Source of the DNA: Actinoplanes flavus
GTDB taxonomy: Bacteria > Actinomycetota > Actinomycetes > Mycobacteriales > Micromonosporaceae
Assembly (NCBI RefSeq): GCF_017592555.1
Contig: NZ_JAGFNS010000005.1
Span: 115,241 to 179,240, forward strand
Length of the DNA: 64,000 nucleotides
Direction of reading: 5' to 3'
Below, one piece after another: positions 53,168-60,805 of this stretch. The position numbers were made by a program, and so were the translations under genes. The stretch's first letter is position 1, and every line of letters starts with the position of its first letter. Under the pieces are notes generated by a model, which was not told the DNA's origin, did no database searches, and saw only the letters and a program-made list of their open reading frames with translations.

Positions 53168-53791
53168 TCAGGACGCGAGCTCCAGGACGTACGAATCGCC
53201 CTGGGGTTGGAAGCCGAGCCGGTCGTAGTAGGGCGACCGCATGCCGGCCGGGGTGATCACCGTGTGGCACCCGCGGTCGATGAAGTACCGGCTCCGGCGG
53301 AAGACGAACTCACCCGGCGTCAGATCCCGGTATCGTTCGGTGACGTAGTCCAACTCCACCTGGGCGACCCCGTTGCCCGCCGCGTGGAAGACCACCACAC
53401 CGGCCACCTCGTCCGCGTTCAGGATCAGGAAGGCGGCGGCGTCCCGGCGCGTCAGGCCGTCCAGGGTCAGATCCGGGTTGAACCGGACGATGTCGTCGTG
53501 ATGGGTCCGCAGAATGTGCGCCAGCAGGTCATCGCCGGTGCGGACCTCCACCACCTGGTACGCCTTGTCGTCGTGCCGGGTCGCCAGCATCCGCCACAGA
53601 TACCAGAGGTTGATCACCGCGAGCACCACGTTCAGACCCACCATGGGCCAGACGCCGATCGCGGCGTTGAACCCGAGCAGCACCAGACAGCCGAGCAGGT
53701 TGAGCGCCCGCAGGCGCAGCAGGCGGCTTTGCAGCAGAGACCAGACCAGCAGAGCCGATCCGGCCCAGCCGATCACGTCGAGTGGTTCCAT
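53168..53791 (-). CDS. YgjV-like membrane domain fused to a GNAT-like domain
   Basis: The 207-residue protein has three hydrophobic helices in the first 70 residues (IGWAGSALLVWSLLQ, LNLLGCLVLLGFNAAIGVWP, NVVLAVINLWYLWRML), as in YgjV-type proteins. A soluble domain ends PAGMRSPYYDRLGFQPQGDSYVLEL, which resembles the last strands of a GNAT fold. The combination occurs in actinobacteria but the function is unknown. It is convergent with the propeller gene and divergent from the DsbA-like gene. Confidence 0.75.
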   Translation of the reverse strand: MEPLDVIGWAGSALLVWSLLQSRLLRLRALNLLGCLVLLGFNAAIGVWPMVGLNVVLAVINLWYLWRMLATRHDDKAYQVVEVRTGDDLLAHILRTHHDDIVRFNPDLTLDGLTRRDAAAFLILNADEVAGVVVFHAAGNGVAQVELDYVTERYRDLTPGEFVFRRSRYFIDRGCHTVITPAGMRSPYYDRLGFQPQGDSYVLELAS

Positions 53792-53925
53792 TCGGCCAGC
53801 GTACGGCGGGGGACCTTGGTCCTGACCAGGGCCGCCGATGGTCCCGACTCGGCCCGGGGTGGTAACGCGGCGACGTGATCTACGCCAACGTGAAGGCGGA
53901 CAGTTCGTACGAGGGGGCCAAGATC

Positions 53926-54681
53926 ATGGGCACTGAGGCCGGTAACCGGCACACCGCGGCGAAGAAGGCGGTCGCCTCCGCACGCGCCGGACAGCGCGGG
54001 CACCGGACCATCATGGTCATCGGTGGGGCGGTCATCGTCGTGCTGATCGCGGCCATCGCCATCTCGGTGATCACCGCCATGAACGACGGCGACAAGACCG
54101 GCGCCGACGGGCCCCTGGTCGTGCCGGCGACGGCCACCGCCGACGGCGGCCTCAAGGTCGGCACCGGGCCGGTCGCCGTCGACATCTACCTGGACTACAT
54201 GTGCCCGTACTGCGGAAAGTTCGAGGCCGCCAACCACGCCGACATCCAGGCGCTGGTCGACGACGGCACCGCCACCGTGAATCTGCACCCGCTGAACTTC
54301 CTCGACCCCCAGTCGCGGGGCACCGAGTACTCGAGCCGGGCCGCGAACGCGGTCGCGACCGTCGCCGACAAGGACCCCGGGCACGTTCTGGACCTCAACA
54401 CCGCACTGTTCGAGAACCAGCCCGAGGAGGGCTCGGAAGGACTCGACGACGCGAAGATCGCCGACGTGGCCGCCTCGGTGGGGGTGCCGCAGAACGTGAC
54501 CGGCACCTTCGAGGACCGCACCTTCGTCCCGTGGGTCACCCAGTCGAACGACGCCGCCTTCGCGAACGGCATCGAAGGCACGCCCACCGTCAAGATCAAT
54601 GGCGTGGTGACCGACGTCGACCTGTACACCGCCGGGCCACTGCGCGACGCCGTCACCGCCGCCGCGGGCACGACCAAGTGA
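53926..54681 (+). CDS. DsbA-family thioredoxin-fold oxidoreductase, membrane anchored
   Basis: The 251-residue protein has an N-terminal anchor helix (about residues 30-54) and an extracytoplasmic thioredoxin fold. The active site CPYC is in DYMCPYCGKFE near residue 91, and the cis-Pro loop in GIEGTPTVKING near 222. This is the DsbA/BdbD type that makes disulfides in secreted proteins. ATG 53926 follows GAGGGG; the upstream GTG at 53875 is a weaker choice. The stop overlaps the VKOR start (GTGA), so the two are made together. Confidence 0.92.
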   Translation: MGTEAGNRHTAAKKAVASARAGQRGHRTIMVIGGAVIVVLIAAIAISVITAMNDGDKTGADGPLVVPATATADGGLKVGTGPVAVDIYLDYMCPYCGKFEAANHADIQALVDDGTATVNLHPLNFLDPQSRGTEYSSRAANAVATVADKDPGHVLDLNTALFENQPEEGSEGLDDAKIADVAASVGVPQNVTGTFEDRTFVPWVTQSNDAAFANGIEGTPTVKINGVVTDVDLYTAGPLRDAVTAAAGTTK

Positions 54682-55298
54682 CCACCCTGCTCGCCCGGGC
54701 GCGCGCGATCCGGCACAGCAACACGTGGATCTACAGCACCATGCTGTTCTCCGCGCTGGTCAGCCTCACCGCGTCGCTGGTGCTCTCGATCGACGCGGTG
54801 GAGCTGGCCCGCAACCCCACCGCCGACCTCTCCTGCAACATCAACTCGGTGGTCAGCTGCGGCGCGGTCGGACTGTCCTGGCAGGCCCAGCTGCTCGGCT
54901 TCCCCAACGCCTTCCTCGGGCTCATCGCCGAACCGGTGGTGATCACCATCGCGGTCGCGGCCCTCGGCGGGGTGCGGTTCCCGCGCTGGTTCATGATCGC
55001 GGCGCAGACCGTCTACACCCTCGGGCTGATCTTCGCGTACTGGCTGTTCTACCAGGCCATCGTCAACATCGGCGCGCTCTGCCCGTGGTGCCTGCTGGTC
55101 ACCGTCTCGACCACGGTCGTGTGGGTGTCGCTGACCCACGTGAACATCCGCGACGACTACCTGCCGATGCCGCGCGCGTGGCGCGGCTGGGCACGCGAGG
55201 CGATCGCCAACGACATCGACCTGATGGTGGTCGTCGCCTGGCTGCTGGTGCTGGCACTGATCATCGTCACCCACTACGGCGCCGCCCTCTTCTCCTGA
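54678..55298 (+). CDS. Vitamin K epoxide reductase (VKOR) family protein
   Basis: The 206-residue membrane protein has four or five helices. The loop pair CNINSVVSCGAV and the active-site CPWC in GALCPWCLLV together form the VKOR redox relay to menaquinone. In actinobacteria VKOR re-oxidises DsbA and replaces DsbB. The four-base overlap with the DsbA-like gene makes this pairing nearly certain. A strong terminator follows at 55376. Confidence 0.93.
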   Translation: MTTLLARARAIRHSNTWIYSTMLFSALVSLTASLVLSIDAVELARNPTADLSCNINSVVSCGAVGLSWQAQLLGFPNAFLGLIAEPVVITIAVAALGGVRFPRWFMIAAQTVYTLGLIFAYWLFYQAIVNIGALCPWCLLVTVSTTVVWVSLTHVNIRDDYLPMPRAWRGWAREAIANDIDLMVVVAWLLVLALIIVTHYGAALFS

Positions 55299-55375
55299 GC
55301 CCCGGCACCCCGATAACCATTCGGCCCACCCCGGGGTAGCGGAACGGGTGATGGATGTGGTTCGATTTGAAGCGA

Positions 55376-55416
55376 AAGGCCGGGCATCTTCCCCCGTGGA
55401 TGCCCGGCCTTCCTTT
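55376..55416 (+). terminator. Rho-independent terminator after the VKOR gene
   Basis: A perfect 13-base stem (AAGGCCGGGCATC / GATGCCCGGCCTT) with a ten-base C-rich loop is followed by CCTTTT. It ends the DsbA-VKOR operon and lies before the P450 gene. Confidence 0.88.
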
Positions 55417-55444
55417 TGCCCGGGCGAGAGCGAGGCGGCACGGC

Positions 55445-56572
55445 ATGATCTCGGCTGAGTTCCACACCGACCCGCACACCGTCTACCGCCGGCTGCGCGA
55501 ACACACCCCGGTCACCCGGGTGGACCTGCCGGACGGCTCCCCGGTCTGGCTCGTGACGCGGTATTCCGACGTCCGCGCCCTGCTCGCCGACCCCCGCATC
55601 TCGGTCGACAAGGCCAACGGCGACGGCAGCTGGCGCGGATTCTCCCTACCACCCGCCCTCGACGCCAACCTGCTCAACATGGACCCGCCCCACCACACCC
55701 GGATCCGCCGGCTGGTGTCCCAGGCGTTCACCCCGCGCCGGGTCGACGGGCTGCGCCCCGCCATCCAGAAGACCGCCGACGACCTGCTCGACCGGCTCGA
55801 CGGCGAGGCCGACCTGATCCGCGACTACGCCGGCCCGCTGCCGGTGGCGGTCATCTGCGACCTGCTCGGCGTCCCGGACGGCGACCGCGACCGCTTCCGC
55901 TCCTGGACCGACGTCATGCTGGTCCCGCCGCGCGACGACCCGGCCGCCGGAGCACGGGCGATCGGCGCCATCCACGCCTACCTGTCCGGCCTGCTCGCCG
56001 CGAAACGCGCCGCACCCGCCGACGACCTGCTGTCCGCGCTGATCGCCGCCCGCGAGGAGGACGACCGGCTCACCGAGGACGAGCTGACCTCACTGGCCTT
56101 CCTGCTGCTGCTCGCCGGGTTCGAGAACTCCGTCCACGCCATCGGCACCGGACTGCTCACCCTGCTGGAGAACCCGGGGCTGCCGGTCGACGTCGAGGAG
56201 CTGCTGCGCCACGAACCACCCGCCCCCGTCCTGCTGCGCCGGTTCCCCACCGAGGACATCGAGGTCGCCGGGGTCGTGGTGCCGCGCGGCGCGACCGTCC
56301 TGCTGGTGGTCGGCGCCGCGAACCGGGACCCGGACGCCTTCGGAGACCCCGACACGGTCGTTCCGGGCCGGGCCGGTGGCCACCTGACCTTCGGGCACGG
56401 CGTCCACTACTGCGTGGGAGCGCCGCTCGCCCGCCTCGAACTGGAGATCGCCCTCGGCACGCTGCTGCGCCGCTTCCCGTCGGCGCGGCTCGCCGTCCCG
56501 GCCGGCGAACTGCGCTGGCGGCCGTCGTTTCGCACCCGCGGGCTGGTCGCGCTGCCGGTGCTCCTGGGCTGA
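55445..56572 (+). CDS. Cytochrome P450
   Basis: The 375-residue P450 has the I-helix LLLLAGFENSVH (Ser in place of the usual oxygen-activating Thr), the ExxR motif in EELLRHEPP, and the heme-binding loop FGHGVHYCVGAPLARLE with the Cys ligand near residue 317. It resembles actinomycete CYP105/CYP107-type enzymes that hydroxylate small molecules. It is shorter than the usual 400 residues, with a compact N-terminus. ATG 55445 has GAGGCGG; the longer frame would run through the terminator. No ferredoxin gene is adjacent, so electron donors must come from elsewhere. Confidence 0.93.
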   Translation: MISAEFHTDPHTVYRRLREHTPVTRVDLPDGSPVWLVTRYSDVRALLADPRISVDKANGDGSWRGFSLPPALDANLLNMDPPHHTRIRRLVSQAFTPRRVDGLRPAIQKTADDLLDRLDGEADLIRDYAGPLPVAVICDLLGVPDGDRDRFRSWTDVMLVPPRDDPAAGARAIGAIHAYLSGLLAAKRAAPADDLLSALIAAREEDDRLTEDELTSLAFLLLLAGFENSVHAIGTGLLTLLENPGLPVDVEELLRHEPPAPVLLRRFPTEDIEVAGVVVPRGATVLLVVGAANRDPDAFGDPDTVVPGRAGGHLTFGHGVHYCVGAPLARLELEIALGTLLRRFPSARLAVPAGELRWRPSFRTRGLVALPVLLG

Positions 56573-56576
56573 GCCG

Positions 56577-56969
56577 TCAGAAGCGGACCCCGCCGTGCCG
56601 GTAACCGCCGAGTGTGCCGGCCGTCTTCGCGACCAGCGCGGCGCCCAGGTCGACACCCAGATACCCGGACAGCTCCAGCAGCCGGATCAGGATGTCGGCG
56701 AGTTCCAGGCTGAGCGCGTCATCGGGCCGGCGCGCGGCCGGATCCAGGTCGACCGCCCGGTTCCGGATCTCCTGCAACGCCTCGGCCGCCTCACTCTGCA
56801 ACAGCGCCAGCCGGGTCGCGGCCAGATAGGCGCGCCCACTGCCGTGCGCGGCCTCGATCTCGCCGGCCCCCGAGAAGAGATCGATTTCTTGGGCGTACGC
56901 GTGCGCGCTGCGCTGAGCGGCCGGCAACAACGCAGCCAGCGCCTCGATGTGCCGCAGCGCCTCACTCAC
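56577..56969 (-). CDS. MazG-like NTP pyrophosphohydrolase-fold protein
   Basis: The 130-residue all-helical protein has the motif LSLELADILIRLLELSGYLGVDLGAALVAKTAG, which matches the E-x-x-D and K-x-x-x-N-type segments of MazG-related pyrophosphatases. The final metal-binding part is incomplete compared with classical MazG (ends GGYRHGGVRF). The GTG start at 56969 avoids a low-complexity extension. It is the last gene of a small minus-strand operon and ends four bases from the P450 stop. Confidence 0.65.
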   Translation of the reverse strand: MSEALRHIEALAALLPAAQRSAHAYAQEIDLFSGAGEIEAAHGSGRAYLAATRLALLQSEAAEALQEIRNRAVDLDPAARRPDDALSLELADILIRLLELSGYLGVDLGAALVAKTAGTLGGYRHGGVRF

Positions 56970-57072
56970 CCTGCCACCACCATCCGTCACACCTCCGGGG
57001 ATCGATCGTACGGACCGGGTGGGCCGCCGGTGCCCGGCGGGAACGCTCCCGCCGGACACCGGTGGAGAGGAT

Positions 57073-57492
57073 TCAGGCGGCGGCGCGCCGGACCAGATCG
57101 GTGATGCGGGACTCGGTGGTGGGGGTCAGGGCGGTCACGGCGAAGTAGGTGGCCCACAGGTCGCCGTCGTCGAGGTGGGCCTCGTCGCTGAAACCGAGCA
57201 TCGCGTAGCGGGACTTGAACTTGGCGGCCGCCTGGAAGAAGCAGACCACCTTGCCGTTGCGGGCGTAGGCCGGCATGCCGTACCAGAGCTTGGGGGTGAG
57301 GCCGGGCGCGGCCGCCCGGATCAGGGCGTGCACCCGCTCGGCCAGCACCCGGTCGGCGCCGTCCATCTCGGCGATCTTCGCGAGGACCTCGGGCTCGAGG
57401 TCCTTGCCGTTCTTCTTCAGCTCCCGGGCCCGCTCCTTCATGGCGCCGCGCTCGGCCTCGGTGAAACCGTCGTACGTCTTGGTGCTGGTCAT
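57073..57492 (-). CDS. DUF1801 (YdhG-like) protein
   Basis: The 139-residue protein has the DUF1801 pattern: [48 protein letters not shown]. An N-terminal helix rich in Lys/Glu precedes it ([16 protein letters not shown]). DUF1801 members include a proposed iron chaperone (frataxin-like fold); the function here is not proven. It starts one base after the stop of the upstream CMD-like gene, so they are co-transcribed. Confidence 0.85.
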   Translation of the reverse strand: MTSTKTYDGFTEAERGAMKERARELKKNGKDLEPEVLAKIAEMDGADRVLAERVHALIRAAAPGLTPKLWYGMPAYARNGKVVCFFQAAAKFKSRYAMLGFSDEAHLDDGDLWATYFAVTALTPTTESRITDLVRRAAA

Positions 57493-57493
57493 C

Positions 57494-57835
57494 TCAGTTC
57501 TCCCTCTGGCGGTGTGTGGACACGTCGATGCGGTGGATGGCGGCGGTGATCGCGATGCTGAGCAGCAGCGCCGCGAGTTCCCGTTGGTCGAAGTGGGTGG
57601 CGGCCCGATCCCAGACCCGGTCGGGCACCGGGCCGGGCCGGGTGACCGCCGCGGTCAGCGCCAGGACGGCGCATTCCTCGCCGGTCCGCGCGCCGGTGGC
57701 CGCGCCGGCCGGGCGGGTCAGTGCCAGCAGCCGTTCGCCGAGGCCGGCGCCGGCGATCGCCCGGTGCAGGGCGGTCAAGGCCTCCCGCGCGCCCGGGACG
57801 AGGTCCGCCGGGTCCGGCATCCGTTCGATCGGCAT
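57494..57835 (-). CDS. Carboxymuconolactone-decarboxylase (AhpD)-like protein without CxxC
   Basis: The 113-residue helical protein resembles the AhpD/CMD half-fold. It has [30 protein letters not shown], then [25 protein letters not shown], where related peroxidatic enzymes read like LLxxIAxINAWNRL. The CxxC-x-H redox motif of AhpD is missing (GARTGEE instead), so it is probably not a peroxidase. The ATG at 57835 has an excellent GGAAGGAGGG. It is the first gene of the operon and is divergent from the NB-ARC regulator. Confidence 0.65.
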   Translation of the reverse strand: MPIERMPDPADLVPGAREALTALHRAIAGAGLGERLLALTRPAGAATGARTGEECAVLALTAAVTRPGPVPDRVWDRAATHFDQRELAALLLSIAITAAIHRIDVSTHRQREN

Positions 57836-57998
57836 CGGTTCCCTCCTTCCGGTGTCGCGGTGTTTCTCGCTGACGGGATTCATCCGACCACCGAGGACCT
57901 GCGGCCCGCGCCGTCCGTGGGACACCGTGGGACACCCGGAACCCTCCTGACCTGCGGGAACATGTGGCCGATCCGGACCCGTGGCACGGGACGTTAGG

Positions 57999-60152
57999 GT
58001 GTTGCACGTGTCCGGCCCGCACGAGCGACTGGTCTCCCAGCTCGCCCAGATCAAGGAGTTGAGCGGGCTCAGCCTGCGCGCCCTGGCCCGTGACGCCGGG
58101 CTGAGCAGCTCCTCGCTGTCGCGCTACCTGACCGGCCGCCTCGTCCCGCCGTGGGAGGCCGTCGTCGCCCTGTGCCGGGTGGTGCACCGCGACCCCCGGC
58201 CGCTGCGCCCGGTCTGGGCCGAAGCCGACAGGGCCGGCGCCGCGCCCGCGCCCCGCCGCAACGACCTGCCCGCCGACCTGTTCGACTTCACCGGCCGGGA
58301 GCCGGAGACGGCCCGGGTCGAGGAACTGCTGCGCACCGCCGGGGCCGTGGTGATCGACGGCATGGCCGGGGTGGGCAAGACCAGCCTGGCCGTGCACGTG
58401 GCACACCGGATGGCCGGCGCCTACCCGGACGGCGGCCTCTACCTCGACCTACAGGGGTTCACCCCGGGCCGGGAGCCGCTGGACCCGCCGACCGCGCTGG
58501 GCCGGCTGCTCGGCGCCCTGGACATCACCCATCCACCGGCCGGGGAGCAGGAACGGGCGGCGCTGTGGCGGTCGGAGCTGTCCCGGCGGCGGGCGCTCGT
58601 GGTCCTCGACAACGCGGCCGACGCCGACCGGGTGCGCCCGCTGCTGCCCGGCGCCGGGAAGTCGGCCGTCCTGCTGACCAGCCGCAACCGGCTGGTCAGC
58701 CTGGACGGGGTGCCGCCGGTGTCGCTGACCCCGCTCGCCGACGACGACGCGGCCCGCCTCTTCGGCACGGTCGCCGGGGTCACGCTCACCGGCGAGGACG
58801 GCGTCGATCAGGTGCTCGACCGGTGCGGCGGGCTGCCACTGGCGCTGCGGATGGCGGGCGCCCGGCTGCGGCACCGGCCCGGCTGGACGGTCGGCGTGCT
58901 GGCCGAGCGGCTGCGGGACAGCCCGGCCCGGTTCGACGCCGCGTTCGGCATGTCGCTGCGGCAGCTCGACGACCCGGACCGTCGCGTGTTCCGGCTGCTC
59001 GGGCTGCTGCCGGGCGCCGACTTCGACACCGGAGCGGCGGCCGCGCTCACCGGCCTGCCGCCCGGCCGGTGCGCCGAGACACTCGACGAACTGGTCGACG
59101 CCCACCTGGTGCTGGAGTCGTCGCCGGGCCGGTTCCGGATGCACGACCTGATCCGGCAGTACGCGGCCGACCTCGCCGCCGAGGAGGAACCCGATCCGGC
59201 GACCGCCCTGCGCCGGGTGCTCGACCACTACCGGGAGCGGGCCGAGGCGTACGACCGGATGCTGCCCTCACCGCACCGCCCGGCCCCCGCGCCCGGCGAC
59301 CCGCAGCGCGCCATGGCGTGGTTCGACCTGGAGTACGTCAACCTGATCGCCGCCTTCGACCTGGCCGTACGCCTCGGCGCCGACGAGGTGGTGGCCGCGC
59401 TGCCGCGGGCGCTGCGGGTCTGGTTCTTCCGCCACCGCGGCACCGGCGACCAGGTGCGGCTGCTCGACGGGGCGGCCGCCGCGGCCGGACGGCTCGGCCG
59501 CGACGCCGAGCGGGCCGCCCTGCTCGCCGACCTCGGCTACGCGCTGGCCGCGGCCGGGCGCATCGACGAGGCGCTCGCCGCCTACCGGGAGGCCGACCGG
59601 TCCGGACCCGGCGACGGGCTCGCCGCCACGCTGGCGCTGCGGACCGGATTCGCCCACCGTGACCTCGGCGATCCGCGGACCGCCCGGGAGTCGTTCCGGC
59701 GGGCCGCCGACCTGTTCGACCGGGCCGGCAACCGGTCCGGGCACGCGCAGGCGCTGGCCTTCGACGCCTTCGTGACGCTGCGGCTCGGGCTGCCGGCCGA
59801 GGCCGCCGACCTGGCCCGGGCCGCCCTCGACCGGGCCGATGGGCCGGGCCGGATCACCGGGCTGGTCACCCTCGGCGTCGCCCTCGCCCACGACGGGTCC
59901 GGTGACGAGGCGCTGCGGCACCTGCACGAGGCGCTGGACCTGGCCGAGCGCCACCGGCTCCAGCACCAGCAGGCCTGGTGCCACACCTATCTGGCGGTCG
60001 CCCTGCGGGAGACCGGATCGATGGAGTCGGCCCTCGAACACCACCGGACGGCCCTCGCCCTGCTCGAACCGCTCCACGAGGTGCAACTCGAGGTCGAGTG
60101 CCGGGAGGCGTACGAGACGACGCTGTCACGTCACGCCGCGGGCCAGGGGTAG
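57999..60152 (+). CDS. XRE-HTH / NB-ARC / TPR transcriptional regulator
   Basis: The protein of about 717 residues has an N-terminal XRE helix-turn-helix (residues about 10-60: IKELSGLSLRALARDAGLSSSSLSRYL). A STAND NB-ARC ATPase follows, with P-loop GMAGVGKTSLAVHVAH near 125, Walker B RRALVVLDNAAD and GLPLALRMAGARLR. The C-terminal half contains TPR repeats (about 480-710). Actinomycete proteins of this type are ATP-dependent switches that often regulate secondary metabolism or stress. The start codon is uncertain: GTG 57999 or GTG 58008. The 3' end overlaps the convergent secreted-protein gene by 22 bases. Confidence 0.88.
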   Translation: MLHVSGPHERLVSQLAQIKELSGLSLRALARDAGLSSSSLSRYLTGRLVPPWEAVVALCRVVHRDPRPLRPVWAEADRAGAAPAPRRNDLPADLFDFTGREPETARVEELLRTAGAVVIDGMAGVGKTSLAVHVAHRMAGAYPDGGLYLDLQGFTPGREPLDPPTALGRLLGALDITHPPAGEQERAALWRSELSRRRALVVLDNAADADRVRPLLPGAGKSAVLLTSRNRLVSLDGVPPVSLTPLADDDAARLFGTVAGVTLTGEDGVDQVLDRCGGLPLALRMAGARLRHRPGWTVGVLAERLRDSPARFDAAFGMSLRQLDDPDRRVFRLLGLLPGADFDTGAAAALTGLPPGRCAETLDELVDAHLVLESSPGRFRMHDLIRQYAADLAAEEEPDPATALRRVLDHYRERAEAYDRMLPSPHRPAPAPGDPQRAMAWFDLEYVNLIAAFDLAVRLGADEVVAALPRALRVWFFRHRGTGDQVRLLDGAAAAAGRLGRDAERAALLADLGYALAAAGRIDEALAAYREADRSGPGDGLAATLALRTGFAHRDLGDPRTARESFRRAADLFDRAGNRSGHAQALAFDAFVTLRLGLPAEAADLARAALDRADGPGRITGLVTLGVALAHDGSGDEALRHLHEALDLAERHRLQHQQAWCHTYLAVALRETGSMESALEHHRTALALLEPLHEVQLEVECREAYETTLSRHAAGQG

Positions 60153-60664
60153 ACCGTCGACGAGTACGTGGCCGGGTGGCACATCAGATACGTCGCCCGG
60201 TAGTGCAGCATCCGCCCGCGAGCGCTGCCGACCGCCAGGTCGATGTGGCAGACGTTCCGCTGCCACGGGATGTCGTCCACAAAACTGGAGTCCTCGAAGA
60301 AGAAGTCGGCGCCGTCGTACCAGCCGGCCCGCCCGACCCGGTAGGCGGCCCGCGCCACCGCCAGCGTGGCCCGGCACGAGGAGCTCGACGCGCCCTGCGC
60401 GAACATCGCGATGCCGAGCAGCTTGGACAGCAGGGCGCCCGGGCGCAGCAGCCGCAGCCCGCCGGAGGTGAGCAGCAGGCCGTTGGCGAAACAGCGGCCG
60501 ATCACCTTCCGGTTCGCCAGCAGCAGCGGTACGACCACGTCCTTCCACTGCGCGGCCGCGTACCGGACGGGTTCGCGCCGGGCGGCGGCGTGGGCCACCC
60601 CGGGCACGGCCGCCCCGGTGGCGAGGGCGAGGACGAGGGCAAGGACGATCATGCGGGATCTCAC
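60131..60664 (-). CDS. Secreted protein of unknown function
   Basis: The protein of about 177 residues begins with a signal peptide (MIVLALVLALATGAAVPGVAHA region, residues 4-27). The mature part has four Cys (RCFANG, SCRATLA, NVCHID, LMCHPAT) that could form two disulfides, a helical middle part and an aromatic C-terminus (YSSTVYPWP). The GTG at 60664 follows AAGGAG. No family is recognised. It is divergent from the FAD oxidoreductase gene. Confidence 0.7.
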   Translation of the reverse strand: MRSRMIVLALVLALATGAAVPGVAHAAARREPVRYAAAQWKDVVVPLLLANRKVIGRCFANGLLLTSGGLRLLRPGALLSKLLGIAMFAQGASSSSCRATLAVARAAYRVGRAGWYDGADFFFEDSSFVDDIPWQRNVCHIDLAVGSARGRMLHYRATYLMCHPATYSSTVYPWPAA

Positions 60665-60805
60665 CGAGTTGCTCCTTCTCACACGGATGGCCGTGACCCA
60701 GGGACGAGGGCCGGTGAGCTGCGTCCCGGCCTGCGAGAGCGCCCGATCGTGGCGACCGGCGTGTCGGTAATGTGCGAACCGCGTCAACCCGTGGCCACAA
60801 ACAGA

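Noticed and set aside
55355..55444. An upstream start for the P450 at 55355
   Set aside because: The extension runs through a perfect rho-independent terminator hairpin and adds sequence unlike P450 N-termini.
59978..60805. N-terminal extension of the FAD/Fe-S oxidoreductase frame
   Set aside because: It overlaps the regulator and secreted-protein genes. The extension is Arg/Gly/Pro-rich shadow sequence, and the family N-terminus begins near 60806.
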